Part shown: positions 42,757-53,120 of the stretch, piece by piece | How positions within the stretch are numbered: the first letter of the stretch is position 1 | Layout: the number at the start of each line of letters is the position of its first letter | NCBI RefSeq assembly: GCF_030433895.1 | Contig: NZ_JARUXE010000008.1 | Location: 62,001 to 126,000, forward strand | DNA length: 64,000 nucleotides | Direction: 5' to 3' | Origin: Arthrobacter sp. PsM3 | GTDB lineage: Bacteria; Actinomycetota; Actinomycetes; Actinomycetales; Micrococcaceae | The notes under the pieces: model-generated | What the model saw: only the letters and a program-made list of their open reading frames with translations | Database searches by the model: none | What the model was told of the DNA's origin: nothing | Program-made: the position numbers and the translations under genes

Positions 42757-44055
42757 GTGACTGGACACACGGATTCGTCCCCCTCAGGACCGGAAGAAAG
42801 CCAGGAATCCGGCAGCACGGCGGGTGGTCCGCAGGAGCAGTTTCCCCCCCGCCGGACGGCCCTGGCCGGGATGCTGAACTCGATGGCCCACCGCTTGCGC
42901 CAGCCCCTTCCCGGGGCCCAGCCGCGGCTCCGCTTCGAGATGCCCCCGGAGCAGGAAGCCGACGAAACGACGCCGGAGAGCGAGACCAGCGCCCGCTTCG
43001 GCCACCCCGGCCCGCGCATGTCCTCACAGCACCCCCTCTACGTCGGGTTCATGGGGACAGTCGGCGTCGGCGTGGCCCTGCTCGTCTACTGGATCGGTTC
43101 CAACACCACGCAGCTGCTGCTCTGGATCGTGGCGGCACTCTTCATCGCCCTGGGCCTGGACCCTGTGGTGCGCTGGCTGGAGGGGAAAAAGTTCCCCCGC
43201 GCGGCGGGCATTGTGGCCGCTGTTGCCACCCTGGGACTGGCCATTGCCGCCTTCTTTGCCACACTGATCCCCACGATTGTCCAGCAGGTCACCCAGATCG
43301 TCGAGGAGGCGCCGCGCTGGGTCACGGACTTCATCAACTCCGACTTCTTCCGCAGCATCGACAACCAGTACGGGGTGCGTGAACGCATCACCCAGGAGCT
43401 GGAGAAGTTCGTCAACAACCCGGAGGCCATGGGTGGCATCTTCGGCGGCGTCGTCGGCTTCGGCTCCACCGTGGCGAACGGCCTGTTCGGCGCCCTGATC
43501 GTGCTGGTGCTGAGCCTCTACTTCCTCGCGGCCCTGCCTGCCATGAAGAAATGGGGCTACCGGCTTGCCCCGCGGTCCCGCCGGGCCCGGGTCGCGGCGC
43601 TGTCCGAGGAAATCACCGGATCGGTGGGAAACTACGTGATCGGCCAGGCCGTCGTCGCGCTCGTGAACGCAACCTTCGCGTTCATCGTGATGTCGATCGT
43701 CGGCGTTCCGTTCGCCGTGCTGCTGGCGTTTGTCGTGGCCCTGCTCGCCTTCATCCCCCTCGTCGGCGGGCTGATCGCCGGCGTGATTGTCACACTGATC
43801 GCCCTCACGGCAGGCTGGCAGACTGCTGTGGTCTACGCCATCTGCTACTTCGCGTACCTGCAGTTCGAGGCCTACTTCATCTCCCCGCGCATCATGCAGA
43901 AAGCCGTTGCGGTGCCGGGCGCCGTCGCCGTCATCTCGGTGATCGCCGGCGGCAGCCTGCTGGGCGTGCTGGGCGCACTGATCGCGATCCCCACCGCGGC
44001 CGCGATCATGCTCCTGATCAAGGAAATCTTCATCGTCCGCCAGGACAAGCACTAA
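42757..44055 (+). CDS. AI-2E-family (PerM-type) transporter
   Basis: A 432-aa membrane protein with about eight hydrophobic segments and a large central soluble loop (VTQIVEEAPRWVTDFINSDFF to the FGGVVGFGSTVANG region), then GNYVIGQAVVALVNA and YLQFEAYFISPRIMQKAV. The family is named after an AI-2 exporter, but most members have unknown substrates. The first ~90 residues are polar and Ser/Pro-rich. GTG 42757 is chosen; an internal ATG at 42871 is possible. It converges on the hydrolase gene across the terminator at 44089. Confidence 0.88.
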   Translation: MTGHTDSSPSGPEESQESGSTAGGPQEQFPPRRTALAGMLNSMAHRLRQPLPGAQPRLRFEMPPEQEADETTPESETSARFGHPGPRMSSQHPLYVGFMGTVGVGVALLVYWIGSNTTQLLLWIVAALFIALGLDPVVRWLEGKKFPRAAGIVAAVATLGLAIAAFFATLIPTIVQQVTQIVEEAPRWVTDFINSDFFRSIDNQYGVRERITQELEKFVNNPEAMGGIFGGVVGFGSTVANGLFGALIVLVLSLYFLAALPAMKKWGYRLAPRSRRARVAALSEEITGSVGNYVIGQAVVALVNATFAFIVMSIVGVPFAVLLAFVVALLAFIPLVGGLIAGVIVTLIALTAGWQTAVVYAICYFAYLQFEAYFISPRIMQKAVAVPGAVAVISVIAGGSLLGVLGALIAIPTAAAIMLLIKEIFIVRQDKH

Positions 44056-44088
44056 CCAGGACGAGCACTAAAAGTTTTCCGCGACGAA

Positions 44089-44132
44089 AAAGGGACAGCC
44101 GCTGCGTGGATCCACGCAGTGGCTGTCCCTTT
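44089..44132. terminator. Long bidirectional terminator hairpin
   Basis: AAAGGGACAGCC (44089-44100) pairs with GGCTGTCCCTTT (44121-44132), and the internal 44102-44119 is itself a palindrome (CTGCGTGGATCCACGCAG). It separates two convergent genes and ends in A and T tracts on both strands. Confidence 0.85.
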
Positions 44133-44156
44133 CCCCAGCGGAAAGGCAGGCGGAGC

Positions 44157-44966
44157 TCAGGCCTGGGCCGTGGCCACCGGGCCGTTCCACTCCTGCGCCA
44201 GTTCGGTGCCGGCAGATCCGCCGGATCCGCCCGGCAGCACCTCGCCGACAATCTCGTTGAGCACCCGGCCGGCGTACTTCTCCCCCACCCACAGGTGCCT
44301 CGCACCGTCCACGCCCACGACGCGGGCCTGCGGCACCACCGCAAAGCGCTCCATGGCCTCGGCCGGCTGGAGGTAGTCGTCCAGCTCGGGGACCAGGACC
44401 TTGAGCGGTTTGCCGGAGGCGGCCCATTCCTTGAGGTGCACGTCCGTGGCGCGGTGCAGCGGGGGCGAGAGCAGGATGGCGCCCTCCACCTCGGAGGCCA
44501 CCGGTTCCGACGCCCCGTACATCAGCGCGAGTTCGGTGCCGAAGGACCAGCCCACCAGCCAGCGGTTCGGCAGGCCGCGGTCGACGGCGAACTGCACGGC
44601 CGCTTCGACGTCGAGGCGTTCGCCGATCCCCTCTTCGAACGCCCCCTCGGAAGTTCCCCGCGGCGATCCCGTGCCGCGCGTGTTGAACCGGAGCACGGCG
44701 ATGCCGGCCAGGGCGGGCAGCCGGTAGGAGGCTTTGCGGTAGACGTGCGAGTCCATGAAACCGCCGTGGGTCGGCAGCGGATGGAGGGTGATCAGGGTGG
44801 CCTTCACCTCGCCGGACTCCGGGAGTGCCAGCTCGCCTACAAGCCGGTGGCCGTCGCTCGTGCGGAGCACGACGTTCTCCCGGCGGGCCGGGAGAACGGT
44901 GGAGGCGCGGATCACGGTCGGTGCGGAAGGCTGGCTGAAGACGTACGACGCCGGGTCAAAACTCAT
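44157..44966 (-). CDS. Alpha/beta hydrolase
   Basis: A 269-aa serine hydrolase-fold protein. Seen: TLHPLPTHGGFMDSHV (oxyanion region), VLRFNTRGTGSPRG, nucleophile elbow LVGWSFGTE, LVPELDDYL and the terminal histidine in DGARHLWVG. These features fit the dienelactone hydrolase/BAAT-like branch; substrate unknown. A minus-strand TAAGCT box (44973-44978) ends 6 bases before the ATG, so it is leaderless. Confidence 0.87.
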   Translation of the reverse strand: MSFDPASYVFSQPSAPTVIRASTVLPARRENVVLRTSDGHRLVGELALPESGEVKATLITLHPLPTHGGFMDSHVYRKASYRLPALAGIAVLRFNTRGTGSPRGTSEGAFEEGIGERLDVEAAVQFAVDRGLPNRWLVGWSFGTELALMYGASEPVASEVEGAILLSPPLHRATDVHLKEWAASGKPLKVLVPELDDYLQPAEAMERFAVVPQARVVGVDGARHLWVGEKYAGRVLNEIVGEVLPGGSGGSAGTELAQEWNGPVATAQA

Positions 44967-45000
44967 GCGTCCAGCTTAGCGAAAGCCGCCGGCGGGTCAG

Positions 45001-45354
45001 TCAGCGGTACCGGTAGCTGCGAGAGCTCCAGCAGTTGGTATGCCAGTGCCGCCGCTCCGCCAGCCCGGCGGCCGCCCCGAAAAGGTGGTCCTCGGACCAC
45101 ACCACGAGGTGTGCCACACCGGGCTGCACCGCCGTCGAACAGCCCGGACAGATGTAGGTCTTTTCGGCCCGGCTCGCGGTGATCGGCCGGACCGACCATT
45201 CCCCGTCCGGTGCGCTCTCCCGGCGGGCAAAGCCGGAGCGCGCGCGCTCAAGGTCCAGTTCCGGCACCGGGCCGCCCTTGGCTCCGGGCTTCTGTACTTT
45301 GCCGGGCCCGGGCCGTCCGGGGACGGCGCGGCGGGGGCGGTTGGAACGGGGCAT
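45001..45354 (-). CDS. Zinc-binding protein, actinobacterial conserved
   Basis: A 117-aa protein with a basic N-terminus ([16 protein letters not shown]) and a metal-binding core: CPGC near residue 70, then HLVVW and WHTNCW near residue 107, giving a Cys2-His-Cys-type set. Databases often label such proteins ATP/GTP-binding, but no nucleotide motif is visible here. It is divergent from nucS. A CAGAAT box ends 6 bases before the ATG, so it may be leaderless. Function unknown. Confidence 0.75.
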   Translation of the reverse strand: MPRSNRPRRAVPGRPGPGKVQKPGAKGGPVPELDLERARSGFARRESAPDGEWSVRPITASRAEKTYICPGCSTAVQPGVAHLVVWSEDHLFGAAAGLAERRHWHTNCWSSRSYRYR

Positions 45355-45413
45355 GGTTCCATTCTGCCCCAGTCCGGGTGCCTGTTCTCCCCGCAGACGG
45401 TAGTGTTGACCGG

Positions 45414-46109
45414 GTGCGTTTAGTCATAGCCCGTTGCTCCGTTGATTATGTCGGACGGCTCAAAGCCCATCTCCCGCTGGCCACCCGGCTCCTGCTGGTC
45501 AAGGCCGACGGTTCCGTTTTGGTCCATTCGGACGGCGGCTCCTACAAGCCGCTGAACTGGATGAGCCCCCCGGCGTCCCTGCGGGTCTCCACCCCGGACG
45601 AGGTCGATGTTGAAACGGGCGTGGTCGAGCAGTGGACCGTCCAGTCCGCCAAGACCGACGACCGGCTGATCATCAACATCCATGAGCAGATCCATGACAC
45701 GTCCCATGAGCTCGGCCAGGACCCCGGGCTGATCAAGGACGGCGTCGAGGCGGACCTGCAGCGGCTGCTGGCTGACCAGATCGAGCTTCTCGGCACCGGG
45801 TTCTCCCTCATCCGCCGCGAGTACTTCACGGCCATTGGCCCGGTCGACATCCTGGCCAGGGACGCCAAGGGCGGCACCGTGGCCATCGAGCTTAAGCGGC
45901 GCGGGGACATCGACGGCGTGGAGCAGCTCACGCGCTACCTCGAACTGCTCAACCGCGACCCCCTGCTGGCCCCGGTCCGCGGGATTTTCGCCGCCCAGCA
46001 GATCAAGCCCCAGGCCAAGGTGCTGGCGAACGACCGCGGCATCGACTGCGTCACCCTCGACTATGACGCCATGCGCGGCGTCGACGACGTCGAATCGCGG
46101 CTCTTCTAA
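45414..46109 (+). CDS. nucS: Mismatch endonuclease NucS/EndoMS
   Basis: Mismatch-specific endonuclease that substitutes for MutS-MutL in many Actinobacteria and lowers mutation and recombination of divergent DNA. 231 aa: [17 protein letters not shown]-terminal DNA-binding domain, then the nuclease block [24 protein letters not shown] with the Asp and ExK motif, [13 protein letters not shown], and an ESRLF C-terminus that resembles a beta-clamp binding tail. GTG 45414 starts 7 bases after TAGTGT, so it is probably leaderless. No mutS or mutL is in the window. Confidence 0.94.
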   Translation: MRLVIARCSVDYVGRLKAHLPLATRLLLVKADGSVLVHSDGGSYKPLNWMSPPASLRVSTPDEVDVETGVVEQWTVQSAKTDDRLIINIHEQIHDTSHELGQDPGLIKDGVEADLQRLLADQIELLGTGFSLIRREYFTAIGPVDILARDAKGGTVAIELKRRGDIDGVEQLTRYLELLNRDPLLAPVRGIFAAQQIKPQAKVLANDRGIDCVTLDYDAMRGVDDVESRLF

Positions 46110-46614
46110 GAGTCACCACGATTCCACCGTGGCGGTCCCCCCGGGACCGGGGCCGGTTGCCACATGGTTTCCGGCATGGCGTTCCCGGAGCCGGGACGGC
46201 CATTTACCGGGATCAGTGATTTAGCCACGCTCCATTGTTCCGTCAGAGCACGAATTCCGGCAGGGAATGCCCTGCCGCACTTTTCGGTCCGGCCGGCGAC
46301 GGGCGCGGAACTTTCGACAACACCATTACGAAACGTGGCGCCGGTAATCCGCTTTGAAATCGTTCATCGATTCTTTGTACAAAATTTATGGAATTCTGCC
46401 CCGCGGCCGTTGACCTGAGGCAACTGGCATGAAATTCTTAGACCAGTCTTTGTGTAGGTGTTTTTTCATGCTCGCAAGACATGTTGCGAGCGTGAAGCTC
46501 CTGCCGCCGAAGCCCGGTAATTCCGGACCCACAGCCAAGGTTCTTCTCGCGGAGTGACCAAGTCCGGTACGAAGTGTGCCGGACTTAACCCAGATCCATA
46601 ATGAGGAGAAATAC
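46110..46614 (+). promoter_or_regulatory. Gap holding the cspA promoter and long structured leader
   Basis: The 505-base gap has no credible ORF. TTGAAA at 46354-46359, an 18-base spacer and TACAAA at 46378-46383 form a promoter, leaving a leader of about 225 bases. The leader holds two hairpins: 46464-46477 with 46484-46497 (14-bp stem), and 46560-46570 with 46576-46586. The region 46110-46350 shows nothing I can assign. Long, folded leaders are typical of cold-shock mRNAs. Confidence 0.7.
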
Positions 46615-46818
46615 ATGGCACAGGGAACTGTCAAGTGGTTCAACGCTGAAAAGGGCTTCGGCTTCATCACCCCGGATGACTCCGACGGCGATGTCTTCGT
46701 TCACTACTCGGAGATCCAGACCGGTGGCTTCAAGACCCTCGACGAGAACGCCCGCGTTCAGTTCGAAATCGGCCAGGGCGCCAAGGGCCCCCAGGCTACC
46801 GGCGTGACGCTGGTCTAG
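46615..46818 (+). CDS. cspA: Cold-shock protein
   Basis: Small OB-fold RNA chaperone of 67 aa. Both RNA-binding motifs are intact: KGFGFITP (RNP1) and VFVHYSEI (RNP2), with the usual start [20 protein letters not shown] lies 5 bases before ATG 46615. It has its own promoter, long leader and terminator, so it is monocistronic; induction on cold through the leader is inferred from structure. Confidence 0.96.
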   Translation: MAQGTVKWFNAEKGFGFITPDDSDGDVFVHYSEIQTGGFKTLDENARVQFEIGQGAKGPQATGVTLV

Positions 46819-46855
46819 CACCCCGCAGCGGATCTGCCTGCGGCAGTCCCCGCGC

Positions 46856-46895
46856 AAAGATGGTCCCCGGCATCCGTGCCGGGGACCATCTTTTT
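46856..46895 (+). terminator. Terminator after cspA
   Basis: A long GC stem (46856-46872 with 46877-46893, loop TCCG) flanked by A and T tracts and ending in T5. Also suited to stop minus-strand transcripts from 46921. Confidence 0.9.
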
Positions 46896-46920
46896 GCCCT
46901 CGTACGCCCGTGGTACCGGA

Positions 46921-49473
46921 TCAGCGCACCAGTGTCCGGAGCAGCCGCGCACTTTGCCGCACCGACAGGCCCGGGAGATAGGCCTGGCTGAGCGCCCTGC
47001 CCATGGCGGGCAGCTGCAGCGGGTCCTGGTAATAGAGATACAGGGTCCGGTACTCGGGCTTGAAGCGGGACTTGAAGGTGGCGAGTGAGCGGAAACCGTA
47101 GACAGGCTCCAGCGCCTTGCCGACGACGTCCAGGATCCCTGCCAGAGCCTCGGATCCGGCCTCATCCCCGGCGCCTGCGGCCTGCGCGGTGTCTTTCGCC
47201 AGCGGCGATCCGGACAGGGAGATGACCTCCACGGAGGTCCGCAGCTCCTTCACGGCAGAGGCGATCAGGAATTCCATCACCCCCGGGAAGGAATCACCGC
47301 GCCTGCGCATAACATCCAGCGTCCAGCTCACGAGGCGCCCGTCCGCATACACCGGCAGCCAGCTGGTGACGCCCTGCACCTGCCCCTCGGCGTCCACCGC
47401 AAGGCAGCAGAGCACCTCCTCGTCCTGCAGTTCGTCGATGCCGCCGAGGGTGAAGCCCATTTCCGGAACGGATTTCTGGGCGGCCCATTCCTCCGAGACC
47501 TCGATCAGCTGGGCGCGCAGCGCGGGCGCGAAGTCGGCGTAGCGTCCCCACACCGCGTGCACCCCGGTCTTCTCGGCCCGGTTCAGGGCGGTGCGGACGT
47601 TCTGCCAGTCCTTGCCCTTGAACTCCAGTGAGCGCACAGCCAGCCGGGTTTCCTGGGCTACGGCGACCCGCCGGAAGCCGCGGCGCTCCAGCATTGGCCA
47701 CAGCTCGTCGGTGCAGGAGTAGAAGCTCGGAATGAGGGCATGTTCGGCGCAGTACTGGATGAAGCCGGCTGCGGTCTCCTCGCGGAACGCCGCCGGGCCG
47801 AAGGGTCCGGCCAGCGTCAGCGCGACATTGCCGTGCTGCTGGTAGGCCACCCCGCCGTGGCCATCGGGGGCGAACCAGTACTTGTTGGGCTCCCACAGCG
47901 CCATCCAGGACAGGGAGTCGCCGCCCTGGCGGATCAGGCCGCGGGCCACCTCGCGGTCCTCGGCTCCGGCGTCGGTGCGGTGCAGCCGGCGTTGCAGGAC
48001 CAGCCAGACGGCGGCCAGGGCAACCGACCAGAAGATAATCCCGGAGGTGGCGAAAAGGAAGGCCTCGACCGCGTTGCGGCCCTGGAAGATGCGGCTGTAG
48101 ATACCTGGGATGGGGAGCGGCAGGTACTGGCGGGAGAGTTCGGCAGCCAGGCCCAGCAGCCCGCCGTCGCGGTCCATGCCGCCGGCGGCGAACCAGACTC
48201 CGGTGTAGCACGAGGCCAGCACGAGCCAGGTGCCGCCGACGGCGGCGGCGAGGGCCCGGCGGGCCCGGGGACTCGTTTCGACCCGGAACTGCCGGTGGTT
48301 GGCCGCGAGCAGCACCACCAGCACGAGCGGAACCACCACGAGGGGCAGCACGTGGACGAAACCTGATCCCATCACCCCGGTACGGGGCCGGTTGGGGTAC
48401 TGCGGAATCCTGGCGATCAGGGACAGGTAGACGGCGGCCATGGCCGTCACGGCGAGCTGGAGCGTGATCGCGATCCGGAGGGCGAGGCGTCGGCCGTGCC
48501 GCATGCCGTCCGCGCAGATCAGCAGCAGCACCACCGGGACGACCGCCAGCGCGAGACCCAGAGGACCCGCAAAACCGGCGCGGCCGGCCTCGAGGCAGGT
48601 GACGTCGATGCTGCCGCCGCAGATCTGTTCCAGCTGGTTCAGCGTGGGCAGCGGGTTCAGGACGACATCCCGCAGCAGGGCCAGCGGCCCGGTGGGGGTC
48701 CGGACCGTGGCCGTCAGAATGGGGCCGACGGCGAAGATCGCCACGGTGAGCGCGAGCAGGTTGCGGGTCTCGCGCCCGGTGGAGCGGTGGCGGTGCAGGG
48801 TGCCCTTGTCGCCCTGGATCCACCACCCGGCCGACAGCCCGGCCAGTGCCCCCGCGAACCCGACGACGGTCTCCGGGTGCCCCACGTACAGCACGAGCAT
48901 CAGCGAAATGGAGACCACGGCGGTCCGCAGCCGCCGCTGCCACAGCGTGGGGAGCAGCCCGCTGGACGCCAGCGAGACGGCGAGGACCGCGGCGTAAGGG
49001 CCCATCAGCCGCGCGTCCACCATCCGGCTCAGCCAGCCGTCGTCGACGTAGCGGGCAAGCTGCGTCAGCAGCAGGAACAGCGTGACCGCGGCGAACTGGG
49101 CGACGAAGTAGAACACGGCCGTGCGCCGCGTGCCCAGCTTCCGTTCGGCGAAGCCCAGCAGGACCAGGATCATCAGCGCGGCCGCGGCGTAAGCCAGCAG
49201 GTTCGTGGCAAAGAACATCGAGGTGAACAGCGACCACCACCGCCCGGACTTCAGGTCCGGGGCGCCGACGGACGCCACGTCCAGCAGGGATTCCGGTGGC
49301 CCGGCAAGGAAACTTCCGGTGGCCGCACCGGTGATCAGGAAGGCCGCGAGGACCGCCAGGGTGAAGGGGATGGCGCGCAGATGGCCCAGTGACTGCCGCA
49401 GGCCTTCACGGCCCAGGCCCCGGAGGGAGGCAAGTCCCGTCCCCGGCTGCCGTGCCGTTGCTGCCGGGCTCAC
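46921..49473 (-). CDS. Aminoacyl-phospholipid synthase-like membrane protein
   Basis: An 850-aa protein in two parts. The N-terminal ~500 residues have about eleven hydrophobic segments; the first block resembles a rhomboid fold (SLFTSMFFATNLLAYAAAA). The C-terminal ~340 residues are a GNAT-like phosphatidylglycerol aminoacyltransferase domain (DUF2156): GDSLSWMALWEPNKYWF, EFKGKDWQNVRTALNRA, SWTLDVMRRRGDSFPGVMEF and RFKPEYRTLYLYYQDP. It likely transfers an amino acid from tRNA to a membrane lipid. It overlaps the esterase gene by ATGA. Amino acid and lipid are unknown. Confidence 0.87.
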   Translation of the reverse strand: MSPAATARQPGTGLASLRGLGREGLRQSLGHLRAIPFTLAVLAAFLITGAATGSFLAGPPESLLDVASVGAPDLKSGRWWSLFTSMFFATNLLAYAAAALMILVLLGFAERKLGTRRTAVFYFVAQFAAVTLFLLLTQLARYVDDGWLSRMVDARLMGPYAAVLAVSLASSGLLPTLWQRRLRTAVVSISLMLVLYVGHPETVVGFAGALAGLSAGWWIQGDKGTLHRHRSTGRETRNLLALTVAIFAVGPILTATVRTPTGPLALLRDVVLNPLPTLNQLEQICGGSIDVTCLEAGRAGFAGPLGLALAVVPVVLLLICADGMRHGRRLALRIAITLQLAVTAMAAVYLSLIARIPQYPNRPRTGVMGSGFVHVLPLVVVPLVLVVLLAANHRQFRVETSPRARRALAAAVGGTWLVLASCYTGVWFAAGGMDRDGGLLGLAAELSRQYLPLPIPGIYSRIFQGRNAVEAFLFATSGIIFWSVALAAVWLVLQRRLHRTDAGAEDREVARGLIRQGGDSLSWMALWEPNKYWFAPDGHGGVAYQQHGNVALTLAGPFGPAAFREETAAGFIQYCAEHALIPSFYSCTDELWPMLERRGFRRVAVAQETRLAVRSLEFKGKDWQNVRTALNRAEKTGVHAVWGRYADFAPALRAQLIEVSEEWAAQKSVPEMGFTLGGIDELQDEEVLCCLAVDAEGQVQGVTSWLPVYADGRLVSWTLDVMRRRGDSFPGVMEFLIASAVKELRTSVEVISLSGSPLAKDTAQAAGAGDEAGSEALAGILDVVGKALEPVYGFRSLATFKSRFKPEYRTLYLYYQDPLQLPAMGRALSQAYLPGLSVRQSARLLRTLVR

Positions 49474-50852
49474 TGGGTAATCCCCCAGCGGGATGCCAGG
49501 AAGTCGAGCCCGGCGGGCAGCCCCTTGGACCCGGTCTCCCAGGAGTGCCCGGCATCGGGGATCCGGCGGGCCTCCACGGAGAATCCGGCAGCGCGGGCAG
49601 CCTCCGACAAGAGATTCATATAACCAATGAACTCAGGGTCCCGCTCGCCGGCACCAAAATAGATGCCATGCCCTTCATAGCGGCGCTCCTGCATGAGCCG
49701 CAGCGGTGTCTGGCGGTCGAAGGCTTCGGTGTCGCCGGCGAAGGCGGCAGCGATGGTCTTCTCCCGCTCCTTGGCGAGGGCCGGTTCCTTCTCGCTAGAG
49801 AAGGCCAGCGCGGAGCTGTAGATGTCGGGATGCCGGGTCACCATCTGCATCGCGCAGGTCGCGCCGAAGGAGAAACCCCCGGCCGCCCACTTCGAGGGGT
49901 CCGGATCCACGTCCAGCGTCCGGTTGATCCAGGCCGGCACGTCCACAGCGAGGAAGGTGTCCGCCCGCGCGATCCTGCTGTCCATGCAGAGGGTGTTGCC
50001 CGAGGCGGAGCCGTTCGGGTCAACAACCACCACCACCGGGGCCACGCCGTGGTGCGCTGCCGCAAACTGGTCCATCCGGGCCCGCAGCGCCCCGCCGGTG
50101 AGCCAGTCCGCCGGACCGCCCGGCTGGCCCGAGAAGAGGACCAATACAGGCAAGGCAGGCCGGGGCGTGGCCCGGTAGGCCGGCGGAAGATAGATGTAGG
50201 CCTCCCGGCTTTGGAACCCCGAGCTGGTACCGGGGATTACGGCGCGCCGCAGCACACCGCTGGCGGGCAGATCGGCCGGCGGCTTCCAGCCCGCCAGGCC
50301 GGGGCCGGCGGGGGCTCCGGGAGTACTTTTCAGCGCATCTTCCAGCGGCTGGATCCGCGCCACGGCGGTGCCCATCAGGTCGCTCACCGTGTGGTTGAGG
50401 CCAAAGTAGCCGTTGATCTGGACGGCGGAGAACAGCAGGACGCCAAGCAGTGCACCCGTCGCCGCTGCAATCCTCCGGGCGGGCCGCCGGCTGCCCTCGG
50501 GTGCGGGGGTCCGGGCGCCCGTGCGGCGCCAGCTGACCCACAGGACCGTGATCCAGAGCAGCAGAGCCGTGACCGCGGGAAGGGACCAGGCAAGAACCTC
50601 ACGCGGCAGCTCCCCCGGGAAGACGGAAAGGGCATACACCAGCAGCCAGTGGGCGGCGGCCAACAGTGCGGCGGCGCAGAAGATGGCGGCGGCGGGGGCA
50701 AGCAGGGACTGGAGCCAGCGGGGACCCGGCGGCTGGCTGGTGCGGCGTTGTCCGCCCCGCCAGAGAAGGTAGCCCATTCCCGCCGCTCCGGCGGCCCAGG
50801 CAATCCACAGGACCGGGCCGTCGACGAGCCGCAGGTCTTCGATGAAGTCCAC
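49470..50852 (-). CDS. Membrane-anchored esterase, putative aminoacyl-lipid hydrolase
   Basis: A 460-aa protein with about four N-terminal hydrophobic segments (residues ~13-150) and a C-terminal esterase-D-like alpha/beta hydrolase domain (~210-455). The nucleophile elbow is AAGGFSFGATCAM, preceded by LVLFSGQPGGPADW and followed by the terminal histidine in DAGHSWETG. It overlaps the aminoacyl-lipid synthase (ATGA). Corynebacteria carry a hydrolase (AhyD) beside an aminoacyl-lipid synthase; this pair may work alike, by inference. Starts 5 bases after the DUF2550 stop. Confidence 0.87.
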   Translation of the reverse strand: MDFIEDLRLVDGPVLWIAWAAGAAGMGYLLWRGGQRRTSQPPGPRWLQSLLAPAAAIFCAAALLAAAHWLLVYALSVFPGELPREVLAWSLPAVTALLLWITVLWVSWRRTGARTPAPEGSRRPARRIAAATGALLGVLLFSAVQINGYFGLNHTVSDLMGTAVARIQPLEDALKSTPGAPAGPGLAGWKPPADLPASGVLRRAVIPGTSSGFQSREAYIYLPPAYRATPRPALPVLVLFSGQPGGPADWLTGGALRARMDQFAAAHHGVAPVVVVVDPNGSASGNTLCMDSRIARADTFLAVDVPAWINRTLDVDPDPSKWAAGGFSFGATCAMQMVTRHPDIYSSALAFSSEKEPALAKEREKTIAAAFAGDTEAFDRQTPLRLMQERRYEGHGIYFGAGERDPEFIGYMNLLSEAARAAGFSVEARRIPDAGHSWETGSKGLPAGLDFLASRWGITQ

Positions 50853-50857
50853 CGGGG

Positions 50858-51289
50858 CTAGCGCCAGGTGCCGACGCCAATGACCGGCCCGGCCTCAAGC
50901 CAGGACGACAGCCCCGTGTAGGCGTCAAACCGCATGGCGAGCAGGACGCCCTGCCCTTCGTACCGGAGTTCGACAATCACGGCGTCGGGCTGGATCTTGA
51001 CGAGCTCGGATTCAGTGGGCTTGCGCCGGCCGACAAGCTCGAGCGAGCTCCGGCGAAAGGTGTGCTTCGGCCTCATGCTCAGGGAGGCGAGCCGGAACCA
51101 CTCGAGGTCGTTGTCCTGATAACGACAAACCCCCATCTGCCAGCTGTTTCCAGCCGTGCAAATGGAGGCGTCCACCGTGCCCAGGGCGCGCCGCAGATTG
51201 AAGCGGCGCACCCCGGAAATGCACAGTGCCAATACCAGCAACGCAAAGATCGTTGCCAGGACGATGAACGGAAAAACTGTATCGTTCAT
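50858..51289 (-). CDS. DUF2550 membrane protein
   Basis: A 143-aa protein with one N-terminal transmembrane segment (FPFIVLATIFALLVLALCIS) and a cytoplasmic or extracellular DUF2550 domain: DASICTAGNSWQMGVCRYQD, EWFRLASLSMRPKHTF and DAVIVELRYEGQGVLLAM. It follows atpC directly, as in mycobacteria. Function unknown. ATG 51289 begins 10 bases after the atpC stop; a longer in-frame start at 51397 would overlap atpC and is rejected. Confidence 0.88.
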   Translation of the reverse strand: MNDTVFPFIVLATIFALLVLALCISGVRRFNLRRALGTVDASICTAGNSWQMGVCRYQDNDLEWFRLASLSMRPKHTFRRSSLELVGRRKPTESELVKIQPDAVIVELRYEGQGVLLAMRFDAYTGLSSWLEAGPVIGVGTWR

Positions 51290-51299
51290 CAAGGTCGTG

Positions 51300-51584
51300 C
51301 TAGCGGATCCCCGCAGTAGCTGCGTCGCCCATTTGGGCGTTGTCAGCGACAATGACGACCCGGTTGTTGTCGACGGAGAAGAAGCCGCCGTCGACAACTA
51401 CGGCAATGCGGTCACCGGAGACCGGCTGGATTGCCAGCTCGCCTTCGGCCAGAATCGCCAGCAGGGGCGAGTGGCCGGGCAGGATTCCGATTTCACCATC
51501 GCTGGTGCGGGCCTTGACCATTGTGGCCGCTCCGGACCACACGAAGTGGTCCGCTGCGACAATCTCAACCTCAAGCTCAGCCAT
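51300..51584 (-). CDS. atpC: ATP synthase epsilon subunit
   Basis: Rotor and regulatory subunit of F1, 94 aa. Seen: LEVEIVAADHFVWSGAATMV, GEIGILPGHSPLLAIL and VDGGFFSVDNNRVVIVAD. It lacks the long C-terminal helical hairpin of enterobacterial epsilon, a common actinobacterial state, so regulation by that arm is reduced. The start lies 1 base after the atpD stop. Last subunit gene of the atp operon. Confidence 0.95.
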   Translation of the reverse strand: MAELEVEIVAADHFVWSGAATMVKARTSDGEIGILPGHSPLLAILAEGELAIQPVSGDRIAVVVDGGFFSVDNNRVVIVADNAQMGDAATAGIR

Positions 51585-51585
51585 A

Positions 51586-53073
<1,488 letters not shown>

Positions 53074-53120
53074 TTAAGTTTACTTTGGTGCAGGTACCGC
53101 AGGATCCAAGCTCGGGGAGG

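Noticed and set aside
46110-46350. Small gene or sRNA between nucS and the cspA promoter
   Set aside because: No ORF with a start signal and no clear promoter-terminator pair.
47294-49240. 648-codon Arg/Pro/Ala-rich ORF inside the aminoacyl-lipid synthase
   Set aside because: Off-frame reading of the same strand; extreme composition, no ribosome site.
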